A DNA stretch of 64,000 nt from Euwallacea fornicatus (taxonomy: Eukaryota; Arthropoda; Insecta; Coleoptera; Curculionidae): positions 1 to 64,000 of the forward strand of contig NW_027096066.1 of assembly GCF_040115645.1 (NCBI RefSeq). The letters run 5' to 3'. The position numbers were made by a program, and so were the translations under genes. The notes under the pieces are model-generated. The model made no database searches. It saw nothing but the letters and a program-made list of their open reading frames with translations, and was not told the DNA's origin. Below are positions 34,731-48,900 of the stretch, one piece after another. Within the stretch, counting starts at the first letter, position 1. Each line of letters begins with the position of its first letter.

Positions 34731-37700
34731 TAAAGTACTATTTTTCTTGGCAGTTCAACAAGATGTAATCATGATGTGTTGTGACATCTTCAAAATCTCG
34801 TTGAGGTGATTACTTTGACACTTTGGTTAACAAATTTGGTCCACATTTGCCGAAGTTATCGAGCTTCAAAATTGGAAAAGTCACAAAAGTTGTGTGTTTG
34901 AGCACATAAAGTACTATTTTTCTTGGAAATTCAACAAGATGCAATCATGAATTGTTGTGTCATTTTAAAGATCTCGTCGATCTGATTAATTTGACACTTT
35001 GGTTAACAAATTTGGTTCACATTTGCCAAAGTTATCGAGCTTCAAAATTGGAAAAGTCACAAAAGTTGTGTGTTTGAGCACATAAAGTACTATTTTTCCT
35101 GGAAGTTCAACAAGATGTAATCATGATGTGTTGTGACATCTTCAAAATCTCCTTGAGGTGATTACTTTGACACTTTGGTTAACAAATTTGGTCTTCATTT
35201 GCCAAAGTTATCGAGCTTCAAAATTGGAAAAGTCACAAAAGTTGTGTGTTTGAGCACATAAAGTACTATTTTTCTTGGAAATTCAACAAGATGCAATCAT
35301 GATGTGTTGTGACATCTTCAAAATCTCGTTGAGGTGATTACTTTGACACTTTGGTTAACAAATTTGGTCCACATTTGCCAAAGTTATCGAGCTTCAAAGT
35401 TTGAAAAGTCACAAAAGTTGTGTGTTTGAGCACATAAAGTACTATTTTTCTTGGAAATTCAACAAGATGCAATCATGATGTGTTGTGACATCTTCAAAAT
35501 CTCGTCGAGCTGATTAATTTGACACTTTGTTTAACAAATTTGGTCTTCATTTGCCAAAGTTATCGAGCTTCAAAGTTTGAAAAGTCACAAAAGTTGTGTG
35601 TTTGAGCACATAAAGTACTATTTTTCTTGGAAATTCAACAAGATGCAATCATGAATTGTTGTGTCATTTTAAAGATCTCGTCGATCTGATTAATTTGACA
35701 CTTTGGTTAACAAATTTGGTCCACATTTGCCAAAGTTATCGAGCTTCAAAGTTTGAAAAGTCACAAAATATGTGTGTTTGAGCACATAAAGTACTATTTT
35801 TCCTGGAAGTTCAACAAGATGTAATCATGATGTGTTGTGACATCTTCAAAATCTCGTTGAGGTGATTACTTTGACACTTTGGTTAACAAATTTGGTCCAC
35901 ATTTGCCAAAGTTATCGAGCTTCAAAATTGGAAAAGTCACAAAAGTTGTGTGTTTGAGCACATAAAGTACTATTTTTCTTGGAAATTCAACAAGATGCAA
36001 TCATGATGTGTTGTGACATCTTCAAAATCTCGTTGAGGTGATTACTTTGACACTTTGGTTAACAAATTTGGTCCACATTTGCCAAAGTTATCGAGCTTCA
36101 AAGTTTGAAAAGTCACAAAATATGTGTGTTTGAGCACATAAAGTACTATTTTTCCTGGAAGTTCAACAAGATGTAATCATGATGTGTTGTGACATCTTCA
36201 AAATCTCGTTGAGATGATTACTTTGACACTTTGGTTAACAAATTTGGTCCACATTTGCCAAAGTTATCGAGCTTCAAAGTTTGAAAAGTCACAAAATATG
36301 TGTGTTTGAGCACATAAAGTACTATTTTTCCTGGAAGTTCAACAAGATGTAATCATGATGTGTTGTGACATCTTCAAAATCTCGTTGAGGTGATTACTTT
36401 GACACTTTGGTTAACAAATTTGGTCCACATTTGCCAAAGTTATCGAGCTTCAAAATTGGAAAAGTCACAAAAGTTGTGTGTTTGAGCACATAAAGTACTA
36501 TTTTTCTTGGAAATTCAACAAGATGCAATCATGATGTGTTGTGACATCTTCAAAATCTCGTTGGGGTGATTACTTTGACACTTTGGTTAACAAATTTGGT
36601 CCACATTTGCCAAACTTATCGAGCTTCAAAGTTTGAAAAGTCACAAAATATGTGTGTTTGAGCACATAAAGTACTATTTTTCCTGGAAGTTCAACAAGAT
36701 GTAATCATGATGTGTTGTGACATCTTCAAAATCTCGTTGAGGTGATTACTTTGACACTTTGGTTAACTAATTTGGTCCACATTTGCCGAAGTTATCGAGC
36801 TTCAAAATTGGAAAAGTCACAAAAGTTGTGTGTTTGAGCACATAAAGTACTATTTTTCTTGGAAATTCAACAAGATGCAATCATGATGTGTTGTGACATC
36901 TTCAAAATCTCGTTGAGGTGATTACTTTGACACTTTGGTTAACAAATTTGGTCCACATTTGCCAAAGTTATCGAGCTTCAAAGTTTGAAAAGTCACAAAA
37001 TATGTGTGTTTGAGCACATAAAGTACTATTTTTCTTGGAAATTCAAAAAGATGCAATCATGAATTGTTGTGTCATTTTAAAGATCTCGTCGAGCTGATTA
37101 ATTTGACACTTTGGTTAACAAATTTGGTCCACATTTGCCAAAGTTATCGAGCTTCAAAGTTTGAAAAGTCACAAAATATGTGTGTTTGAGCACATAAAGT
37201 ACTATTTTTCCTGGAAGTTCAACAAGATGTAATCATGATGTGTTGTGACATCTTCAAAATCTCGTTGAGGTGATTACTTTGACACTTTGGTTAACAAATT
37301 TGGTCTTCATTTGCCAAAGTTATCGAGCTTCAAAATTGGAAGTCACAAAAGTTGTGTGTTTGAGCACATAAAGTACTATTTTTCTTGGAAATTCAACAAG
37401 ATGTAATCATGATGTGTTGTGACATCTTCAAAATCTCGTTGAGGAGATTACTTTGACACTTTGGTTAACAAATTTGGTCCACATTTGCCAAAGTTATCGA
37501 GCTTCAAAGTTTGAAAAGTCACAAAATATGTGTGTTTGAGCACATAAAGTACTATTTTTCCTGGAAGTTCAACAAGATGTAATCATGATGTGTTGTGACA
37601 TCTTCAAAATCTCGTTGAGGTGATTACTTTGACACTTTGGTTAACAAATTTGGTCCACATTTGCCAAAGTTATCGAGCTTCCAAATTGGAAAAGTCACAA

Positions 37701-40700
37701 AAGTTGTGTGTTTGAGCACATAAAGTACTATTTTTCTTGGAAATTCAACAAGATGCAATCATGATGTGTTGTGACATCTTCAAAATCTCGTTGAGGTGAT
37801 TACTTTGACACTTTGGTTAACAAATTTGGTCCACATTTGCCAAAGTTATCGAGCTTCAAAGTTTGAAAAGTCACAAAATATGTGTGTTTGAGCACATAAA
37901 GTACTATTTTTCTTGGAAATTCAAAAAGATGCAATCATGAATTGTTGTGTCATTTTAAAGATCTCGTCGAGCTGATTAATTTGACACTTTGGTTAACAAA
38001 TTTGGTCCACATTTGCCAAAGTTATCGAGCTTCAAAGTTTGAAAAGTCACAAAATATGTGTGTTTGAGCACATAAAGTACTATTTTTCCTGGAAGTTCAA
38101 CAAGATGTAATCATGATGTGTTGTGACATCTTCAAAATCTCGTTGAGGTGATTACTTTGACACTTTGGTTAACAAATTTGGTCTTCATTTGCCAAAGTTA
38201 TCGAGCTTCAAAATTGGAAGTCACAAAAGTTGTGTGTTTGAGCACATAAAGTACTATTTTTCTTGGAAATTCAACAAGATGTAATCATGATGTGTTGTGA
38301 CATCTTCAAAATCTCGTTGAGGAGATTACTTTGACACTTTGGTTAACAAATTTGGTCCACATTTGCCAAAGTTATCGAGCTTCAAAGTTTGAAAAGTCAC
38401 AAAATATGTGTGTTTGAGCACATAAAGTACTATTTTTCCTGGAAGTTCAACAAGATGTAATCATGATGTGTTGTGACATCTTCAAAATCTCGTTGAGGTG
38501 ATTACTTTGACACTTTGGTTAACAAATTTGGTCCACATTTGCCAAAGTTATCGAGCTTCAAAGTTTGAAAAGTCACAAAAGTTGTGTGTTTGAGCACATA
38601 AAGTACTATTTTTCTTGGAAATTCAACAAGATGCAATCATGAATTGTTGTGTCATTTTAAAGATCTCGTCGATCTGATTAATTTGACACTTTGGTTAACA
38701 AATTTGGTCCACATTTGCCAAAGTTATCGAGCTTCAAAGTTTGAAAAGTCACAAAATATGTGTGTTTGAGCACATAAAGTACTATTTTTCCTGGAAGTTC
38801 AACAAGATGTAATCATGATGTGTTGTGACATCTTCAAAATCTCGTTGAGGTGATTACTTTGACACTTTGGTTAACAAATTTGGTCCACATTTGCCAAAGT
38901 TATCGAGCTTCAAAGTTTGAAAAGTCACAAAAGTTGTGTGTTTGAGCACATAAAGTACTATTTTTCTTGGAAATTCAACAAGATGCAATCATGATGTGTT
39001 GTGACATCTTCAAAATCTCGTTGAGGTGATTACTTTGACACTTTGGTTAACAAATTTGGTCCACATTTGCCAAAGTTATCGAGCTTCAAAATTTGAAAAG
39101 TCACAAAATATGTGTGTTTGAGCACATAAAGTACTATTTTTCTTGGAAATTCAACAAGACGCAATCATGAATTGTTGTGTCATTTTAAAGATCTCGTCGA
39201 GCTGATTAATTTGACACTTTGGTTAACAAATTTGGTCCACATTTGCCAAAGTTATCGAGCTTCAAAGTTTGAAAAGTCACAAAATATGTGTGTTTGAGCA
39301 CATAAAGCACTATTTTTCCTGGAAGTTCAACAAGATGTAATCATGATGTGTTGTGACATCTTCAAAATCTCGTTGAGGTGATTACTTTGACACTTTGGTT
39401 AACTAATTTGGTCCACATTTGCCAAAGTTATCGAGCTTCAAAATTGGAAAAGTCACAAAAGTTGTGTGTTTGAGCACATAAAGTACTATTTTTCTTGGAA
39501 ATTCAACAAGATGCAATCATGATGTGTTGTGACATCTTCAAAATCTCGTTGAGGTGATTACTTTGACACTTTGGTTAACAAATTTGGTCCACATTTGCCA
39601 AAGTTATCGAGCTTCAAAGTTTGAAAAGTCACAAAAGTTGTGTGTTTGAGCACATAAAGTACTATTTTTCTTGGAAATTCAACAAGATGCAATCATGAAT
39701 TGTTGTGTCATTTTAAAGATCTCGTCGATCTGATTAATTTGACACTTTGGTTAACAAATTTGGTCCACATTTGCCAAAGTTATCGAGCTTCAAAATTGGA
39801 AAAGTCACAAAAGTTGTGTGTTTGAGCACATAAAGTACTATTTTTCTTGGAAATTCAACAAGATGCAATCATGATGTGTTGTGACATCTTCAAAATCTCG
39901 TTGAGGTGATTACTTTGACACTTTGGTTAACTAATTTGGTCCACATTTGCCAAAGTTATCGAGCTTCAAAATTGGAAAAGTCACAAAAGTTGTGTGTTTG
40001 AGCACATAAAGTACTATTTTTCTTGGAAATTCAACAAGATGCAATCATGATGTGTTGTGACATCTTCAAAATCTCGTTGAGGTGATTACTTTGACACTTT
40101 GGTTAACAAATTTGGTCCACATTTGCCAAAGTTATCGAGCTTCCAAATTGGAAAAGTCACAAAAGTTGTGTGTTTGAGCACATAAAGTACTATTTTTCTT
40201 GGAAATTCAACAAGATGCAATCATGATGTGTTGTGACATCTTCAAAATCTCGTCGAGCTGATTAATTTGACACTTTGGTTAACAAATTTGGTCCACATTT
40301 GCCAAAGTTATCGAGCTTCAAAGTTTGAAAAGTCACAAAATATGTGTGTTTGAGCACATAAAGTACTATTTTTCTTGGAAATTCAAAAAGATGCAATCAT
40401 GAATTGTTGTGTCATTTTAAAGATCTCGTCGAGCTGATTAATTTGACACTTTGGTTAACAAATTTGGTCCACATTTGCCAAAGTTATCGAGCTTCAAAGT
40501 TTGAAAAGTCACAAAATATGTGTGTTTGAGCACATAAAGTACTATTTTTCTTGGAAATTCAACAAGATGCAATCATGATGTGTTGTGACATCTTCAAAAT
40601 CTCGTTGAGGTGATTACTTTGACACTTTGGTTAACAAATTTGGTCCACATTTGCCAAAGTTATCGAGCGTCAAAGTTTGAAAAGTCACAAAATATGTGTG

Positions 40701-42998
40701 TTTGAGCACATAAAGTACTATTTTTCTTGGAAATTCAACAAGATGCAATCATGAATTGTTGTGTCATTTTAAAGATCTCGTCGAGCTGATTAATTTGACA
40801 CTTTGGTTAACAAATTTGGTCCACATTTGCCAAAGTTATCGAGCTTCAAAGTTTGAAAAGTCACAAAATATGTGTGTTTGAGCACATAAAGTACTATTTT
40901 TCCTGGAAGTTCAACAAGATGTAATCATGATGTGTTGTGACATCTTCAAAATCTCGTTGAGATGATTACTTTGACACTTTGGTTAACAAATTTGGTCCAC
41001 ATTTGCCAAAGTTATCGAGCTTCAAAGTTTGAAAAGTCACAAAATATGTGTGTTTGAGCACATAAAGTACTATTTTTCCTGGAAGTTCAACAAGATGTAA
41101 TCATGATGTGTTGTGACATCTTCAAAATCTCGTTGAGATGATTACTTTGACACTTTGGTTAACAAATTTGGTCCACATTTGCCAAAGTTATCGAGCTTCA
41201 AAGTTTGAAAAGTCACAAAATATGTGTGTTTGAGCACATAAAGTACTATTTTTCTTGGAAATTCAACAAGATGTAATCATGATGTGTTGTGACATCTTCA
41301 AAATCTCGTTGAGGAGATTACTTTGACACTTTGGTTAACAAATTTGGTCCACATTTGCCAAAGTTATCGAGCTTCAAAGTTTGAAAAGTCACAAAATATG
41401 TGTGTTTGAGCACATAAAGTACTATTTTTCCTGGAAGTTCAACAAGATGTAATCATGATGTGTTGTGACATCTTCAAAATCTCGTTGAGGTGATTACTTT
41501 GACACTTTGGTTAACAAATTTGGTCCACATTTGCCAAAGTTATCGAGCTTCAAAGTTTGAAAAGTCACAAAAGTTGTGTGTTTGAGCACATAAAGTACTA
41601 TTTTTCTTGGAAATTCAACAAGATGCAATCATGAATTGTTGTGTCATTTTAAAGATCTCGTCGATCTGATTAATTTGACACTTTGGTTAACAAATTTGGT
41701 CCACATTTGCCAAAGTTATCGAGCTTCAAAGTTTGAAAAGTCACAAAATATGTGTGTTTGAGCACATAAAGTACTATTTTTCCTGGAAGTTCAACAAGAT
41801 GTAATCATGATGTGTTGTGACATCTTCAAAATCTCGTTGAGGTGATTACTTTGACACTTTGGTTAACTAATTTGGTCCACATTTGCCAAAGTTATCGAGC
41901 TTCAAAATTGGAAAAGTCACAAAAGTTGTGTGTTTGAGCACATAAAGTACTATTTTTCTTGGAAATTCAACAAGATGCAATCATGATGTGTTGTGACATC
42001 TTCAAAATCTCGTTGAGGTGATTACTTTGACACTTTGGTTAACAAATTTGGTCCACATTTGCCAAAGTTATCGAGCTTCAAAGTTTGAAAAGTCACAAAA
42101 TATGTGTGTTTGAGCACATAAAGTACTATTTTTCCTGGAAGTTCAACAAGATGTAATCATGATGTGTTGTGACATCTTCAAAATCTCGTTGAGGTGATTA
42201 CTTTGACACTTTGGTTAACAAATTTGGTCCACATTTGCCAAAGTTATCGAGCTTCAAAGTTTGAAAAGTCACAAAAGTTGTGTGTTTGAGCACATAAAGT
42301 ACTATTTTTCTTGGAAATTCAACAAGATGCAATCATGATGTGTTGTGACATCTTCAAAATCTCGTTGAGGTGATTACTTTGACACTTTGGTTAACAAATT
42401 TGGTCCACATTTGCCAAAGTTATCGAGCGTCAAAGTTTGAAAAGTCACAAAATATGTGTGTTTGAGCACATAAAGTACTATTTTTCTTGGAAATTCAACA
42501 AGATGCAATCATGAATTGTTGTGTCATTTTAAAGATCTCGTCGAGCTGATTAATTTGACACTTTGGTTAACAAATTTGGTCCACATTTGCCAAAGTTATC
42601 GAGCTTCAAAGTTTGAAAAGTCACAAAATATGTGTGTTTGAGCACATAAAGTACTATTTTTCCTGGAAGTTCAACAAGATGTAATCATGATGTGTTGTGA
42701 CATCTTCAAAATCTCGTTGAGGTGATTACTTTGACAATTTGGTTAACTAATTTGGTCCACATTTGCCAAAGTTATCGAGCTTCAAAATTGGAAAAGTCAC
42801 AAAAGTTGTGTGTTTGAGCACATAAAGTACTATTTTTCTTGGAAATTCAACAAGATGCAATCATGATGTGTTGTGACATCTTCAAAATCTCGTTGAGATG
42901 ATTACTTTGACACTTTGGTTAACAAATTTGGTCCACATTTGCCAAAGTTATCGAGCTTCAAAGTTTGAAAAGTCACAAAATATGTGTGTTTGAGCACA
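34731..42998. repeat. 47-monomer tandem duplication (8268 bp), copy 1
   Basis: First copy of a very large tandem duplication. Private variants pair up with the second copy at a constant 8268-bp offset: CTCCTTG at 35151, GACGC at 39159 and GAGCGTCAAAG near 40667, plus two GGAAGTC two-base deletions (about 37338 and 38216). It also contains an internal 5-monomer duplication (878 bp). Boundaries are accurate to a few tens of bases, because flanking monomers are so alike. No gene. Confidence 0.92.
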
Positions 42999-45900
42999 TA
43001 AAGTACTATTTTTCTTGGCAGTTCAACAAGATGTAATCATGATGTGTTGTGACATCTTCAAAATCTCGTTGAGGTGATTACTTTGACACTTTGGTTAACA
43101 AATTTGGTCCACATTTGCCGAAGTTATCGAGCTTCAAAATTGGAAAAGTCACAAAAGTTGTGTGTTTGAGCACATAAAGTACTATTTTTCTTGGAAATTC
43201 AACAAGATGCAATCATGAATTGTTGTGTCATTTTAAAGATCTCGTCGATCTGATTAATTTGACACTTTGGTTAACAAATTTGGTTCACATTTGCCAAAGT
43301 TATCGAGCTTCAAAATTGGAAAAGTCACAAAAGTTGTGTGTTTGAGCACATAAAGTACTATTTTTCCTGGAAGTTCAACAAGATGTAATCATGATGTGTT
43401 GTGACATCTTCAAAATCTCCTTGAGGTGATTACTTTGACACTTTGGTTAACAAATTTGGTCTTCATTTGCCAAAGTTATCGAGCTTCAAAATTGGAAAAG
43501 TCACAAAAGTTGTGTGTTTGAGCACATAAAGTACTATTTTTCTTGGAAATTCAACAAGATGCAATCATGATGTGTTGTGACATCTTCAAAATCTCGTTGA
43601 GGTGATTACTTTGACACTTTGGTTAACAAATTTGGTCCACATTTGCCAAAGTTATCGAGCTTCAAAGTTTGAAAAGTCACAAAAGTTGTGTGTTTGAGCA
43701 CATAAAGTACTATTTTTCTTGGAAATTCAACAAGATGCAATCATGATGTGTTGTGACATCTTCAAAATCTCGTCGAGCTGATTAATTTGACACTTTGTTT
43801 AACAAATTTGGTCTTCATTTGCCAAAGTTATCGAGCTTCAAAGTTTGAAAAGTCACAAAAGTTGTGTGTTTGAGCACATAAAGTACTATTTTTCTTGGAA
43901 ATTCAACAAGATGCAATCATGAATTGTTGTGTCATTTTAAAGATCTCGTCGATCTGATTAATTTGACACTTTGGTTAACAAATTTGGTCCACATTTGCCA
44001 AAGTTATCGAGCTTCAAAGTTTGAAAAGTCACAAAATATGTGTGTTTGAGCACATAAAGTACTATTTTTCCTGGAAGTTCAACAAGATGTAATCATGATG
44101 TGTTGTGACATCTTCAAAATCTCGTTGAGGTGATTACTTTGACACTTTGGTTAACAAATTTGGTCCACATTTGCCAAAGTTATCGAGCTTCAAAATTGGA
44201 AAAGTCACAAAAGTTGTGTGTTTGAGCACATAAAGTACTATTTTTCTTGGAAATTCAACAAGATGCAATCATGATGTGTTGTGACATCTTCAAAATCTCG
44301 TTGAGGTGATTACTTTGACACTTTGGTTAACAAATTTGGTCCACATTTGCCAAAGTTATCGAGCTTCAAAGTTTGAAAAGTCACAAAATATGTGTGTTTG
44401 AGCACATAAAGTACTATTTTTCCTGGAAGTTCAACAAGATGTAATCATGATGTGTTGTGACATCTTCAAAATCTCGTTGAGATGATTACTTTGACACTTT
44501 GGTTAACAAATTTGGTCCACATTTGCCAAAGTTATCGAGCTTCAAAGTTTGAAAAGTCACAAAATATGTGTGTTTGAGCACATAAAGTACTATTTTTCCT
44601 GGAAGTTCAACAAGATGTAATCATGATGTGTTGTGACATCTTCAAAATCTCGTTGAGGTGATTACTTTGACACTTTGGTTAACAAATTTGGTCCACATTT
44701 GCCAAAGTTATCGAGCTTCAAAATTGGAAAAGTCACAAAAGTTGTGTGTTTGAGCACATAAAGTACTATTTTTCTTGGAAATTCAACAAGATGCAATCAT
44801 GATGTGTTGTGACATCTTCAAAATCTCGTTGGGGTGATTACTTTGACACTTTGGTTAACAAATTTGGTCCACATTTGCCAAACTTATCGAGCTTCAAAGT
44901 TTGAAAAGTCACAAAATATGTGTGTTTGAGCACATAAAGTACTATTTTTCCTGGAAGTTCAACAAGATGTAATCATGATGTGTTGTGACATCTTCAAAAT
45001 CTCGTTGAGGTGATTACTTTGACACTTTGGTTAACTAATTTGGTCCACATTTGCCGAAGTTATCGAGCTTCAAAATTGGAAAAGTCACAAAAGTTGTGTG
45101 TTTGAGCACATAAAGTACTATTTTTCTTGGAAATTCAACAAGATGCAATCATGATGTGTTGTGACATCTTCAAAATCTCGTTGAGGTGATTACTTTGACA
45201 CTTTGGTTAACAAATTTGGTCCACATTTGCCAAAGTTATCGAGCTTCAAAGTTTGAAAAGTCACAAAATATGTGTGTTTGAGCACATAAAGTACTATTTT
45301 TCTTGGAAATTCAAAAAGATGCAATCATGAATTGTTGTGTCATTTTAAAGATCTCGTCGAGCTGATTAATTTGACACTTTGGTTAACAAATTTGGTCCAC
45401 ATTTGCCAAAGTTATCGAGCTTCAAAGTTTGAAAAGTCACAAAATATGTGTGTTTGAGCACATAAAGTACTATTTTTCCTGGAAGTTCAACAAGATGTAA
45501 TCATGATGTGTTGTGACATCTTCAAAATCTCGTTGAGGTGATTACTTTGACACTTTGGTTAACAAATTTGGTCTTCATTTGCCAAAGTTATCGAGCTTCA
45601 AAATTGGAAGTCACAAAAGTTGTGTGTTTGAGCACATAAAGTACTATTTTTCTTGGAAATTCAACAAGATGTAATCATGATGTGTTGTGACATCTTCAAA
45701 ATCTCGTTGAGGAGATTACTTTGACACTTTGGTTAACAAATTTGGTCCACATTTGCCAAAGTTATCGAGCTTCAAAGTTTGAAAAGTCACAAAATATGTG
45801 TGTTTGAGCACATAAAGTACTATTTTTCCTGGAAGTTCAACAAGATGTAATCATGATGTGTTGTGACATCTTCAAAATCTCGTTGAGGTGATTACTTTGA

Positions 45901-48900
45901 CACTTTGGTTAACAAATTTGGTCCACATTTGCCAAAGTTATCGAGCTTCCAAATTGGAAAAGTCACAAAAGTTGTGTGTTTGAGCACATAAAGTACTATT
46001 TTTCTTGGAAATTCAACAAGATGCAATCATGATGTGTTGTGACATCTTCAAAATCTCGTTGAGGTGATTACTTTGACACTTTGGTTAACAAATTTGGTCC
46101 ACATTTGCCAAAGTTATCGAGCTTCAAAGTTTGAAAAGTCACAAAATATGTGTGTTTGAGCACATAAAGTACTATTTTTCTTGGAAATTCAAAAAGATGC
46201 AATCATGAATTGTTGTGTCATTTTAAAGATCTCGTCGAGCTGATTAATTTGACACTTTGGTTAACAAATTTGGTCCACATTTGCCAAAGTTATCGAGCTT
46301 CAAAGTTTGAAAAGTCACAAAATATGTGTGTTTGAGCACATAAAGTACTATTTTTCCTGGAAGTTCAACAAGATGTAATCATGATGTGTTGTGACATCTT
46401 CAAAATCTCGTTGAGGTGATTACTTTGACACTTTGGTTAACAAATTTGGTCTTCATTTGCCAAAGTTATCGAGCTTCAAAATTGGAAGTCACAAAAGTTG
46501 TGTGTTTGAGCACATAAAGTACTATTTTTCTTGGAAATTCAACAAGATGTAATCATGATGTGTTGTGACATCTTCAAAATCTCGTTGAGGAGATTACTTT
46601 GACACTTTGGTTAACAAATTTGGTCCACATTTGCCAAAGTTATCGAGCTTCAAAGTTTGAAAAGTCACAAAATATGTGTGTTTGAGCACATAAAGTACTA
46701 TTTTTCCTGGAAGTTCAACAAGATGTAATCATGATGTGTTGTGACATCTTCAAAATCTCGTTGAGGTGATTACTTTGACACTTTGGTTAACAAATTTGGT
46801 CCACATTTGCCAAAGTTATCGAGCTTCAAAGTTTGAAAAGTCACAAAAGTTGTGTGTTTGAGCACATAAAGTACTATTTTTCTTGGAAATTCAACAAGAT
46901 GCAATCATGAATTGTTGTGTCATTTTAAAGATCTCGTCGATCTGATTAATTTGACACTTTGGTTAACAAATTTGGTCCACATTTGCCAAAGTTATCGAGC
47001 TTCAAAGTTTGAAAAGTCACAAAATATGTGTGTTTGAGCACATAAAGTACTATTTTTCCTGGAAGTTCAACAAGATGTAATCATGATGTGTTGTGACATC
47101 TTCAAAATCTCGTTGAGGTGATTACTTTGACACTTTGGTTAACAAATTTGGTCCACATTTGCCAAAGTTATCGAGCTTCAAAGTTTGAAAAGTCACAAAA
47201 GTTGTGTGTTTGAGCACATAAAGTACTATTTTTCTTGGAAATTCAACAAGATGCAATCATGATGTGTTGTGACATCTTCAAAATCTCGTTGAGGTGATTA
47301 CTTTGACACTTTGGTTAACAAATTTGGTCCACATTTGCCAAAGTTATCGAGCTTCAAAATTTGAAAAGTCACAAAATATGTGTGTTTGAGCACATAAAGT
47401 ACTATTTTTCTTGGAAATTCAACAAGACGCAATCATGAATTGTTGTGTCATTTTAAAGATCTCGTCGAGCTGATTAATTTGACACTTTGGTTAACAAATT
47501 TGGTCCACATTTGCCAAAGTTATCGAGCTTCAAAGTTTGAAAAGTCACAAAATATGTGTGTTTGAGCACATAAAGCACTATTTTTCCTGGAAGTTCAACA
47601 AGATGTAATCATGATGTGTTGTGACATCTTCAAAATCTCGTTGAGGTGATTACTTTGACACTTTGGTTAACTAATTTGGTCCACATTTGCCAAAGTTATC
47701 GAGCTTCAAAATTGGAAAAGTCACAAAAGTTGTGTGTTTGAGCACATAAAGTACTATTTTTCTTGGAAATTCAACAAGATGCAATCATGATGTGTTGTGA
47801 CATCTTCAAAATCTCGTTGAGGTGATTACTTTGACACTTTGGTTAACAAATTTGGTCCACATTTGCCAAAGTTATCGAGCTTCAAAGTTTGAAAAGTCAC
47901 AAAAGTTGTGTGTTTGAGCACATAAAGTACTATTTTTCTTGGAAATTCAACAAGATGCAATCATGAATTGTTGTGTCATTTTAAAGATCTCGTCGATCTG
48001 ATTAATTTGACACTTTGGTTAACAAATTTGGTCCACATTTGCCAAAGTTATCGAGCTTCAAAATTGGAAAAGTCACAAAAGTTGTGTGTTTGAGCACATA
48101 AAGTACTATTTTTCTTGGAAATTCAACAAGATGCAATCATGATGTGTTGTGACATCTTCAAAATCTCGTTGAGGTGATTACTTTGACACTTTGGTTAACT
48201 AATTTGGTCCACATTTGCCAAAGTTATCGAGCTTCAAAATTGGAAAAGTCACAAAAGTTGTGTGTTTGAGCACATAAAGTACTATTTTTCTTGGAAATTC
48301 AACAAGATGCAATCATGATGTGTTGTGACATCTTCAAAATCTCGTTGAGGTGATTACTTTGACACTTTGGTTAACAAATTTGGTCCACATTTGCCAAAGT
48401 TATCGAGCTTCCAAATTGGAAAAGTCACAAAAGTTGTGTGTTTGAGCACATAAAGTACTATTTTTCTTGGAAATTCAACAAGATGCAATCATGATGTGTT
48501 GTGACATCTTCAAAATCTCGTCGAGCTGATTAATTTGACACTTTGGTTAACAAATTTGGTCCACATTTGCCAAAGTTATCGAGCTTCAAAGTTTGAAAAG
48601 TCACAAAATATGTGTGTTTGAGCACATAAAGTACTATTTTTCTTGGAAATTCAAAAAGATGCAATCATGAATTGTTGTGTCATTTTAAAGATCTCGTCGA
48701 GCTGATTAATTTGACACTTTGGTTAACAAATTTGGTCCACATTTGCCAAAGTTATCGAGCTTCAAAGTTTGAAAAGTCACAAAATATGTGTGTTTGAGCA
48801 CATAAAGTACTATTTTTCTTGGAAATTCAACAAGATGCAATCATGATGTGTTGTGACATCTTCAAAATCTCGTTGAGGTGATTACTTTGACACTTTGGTT

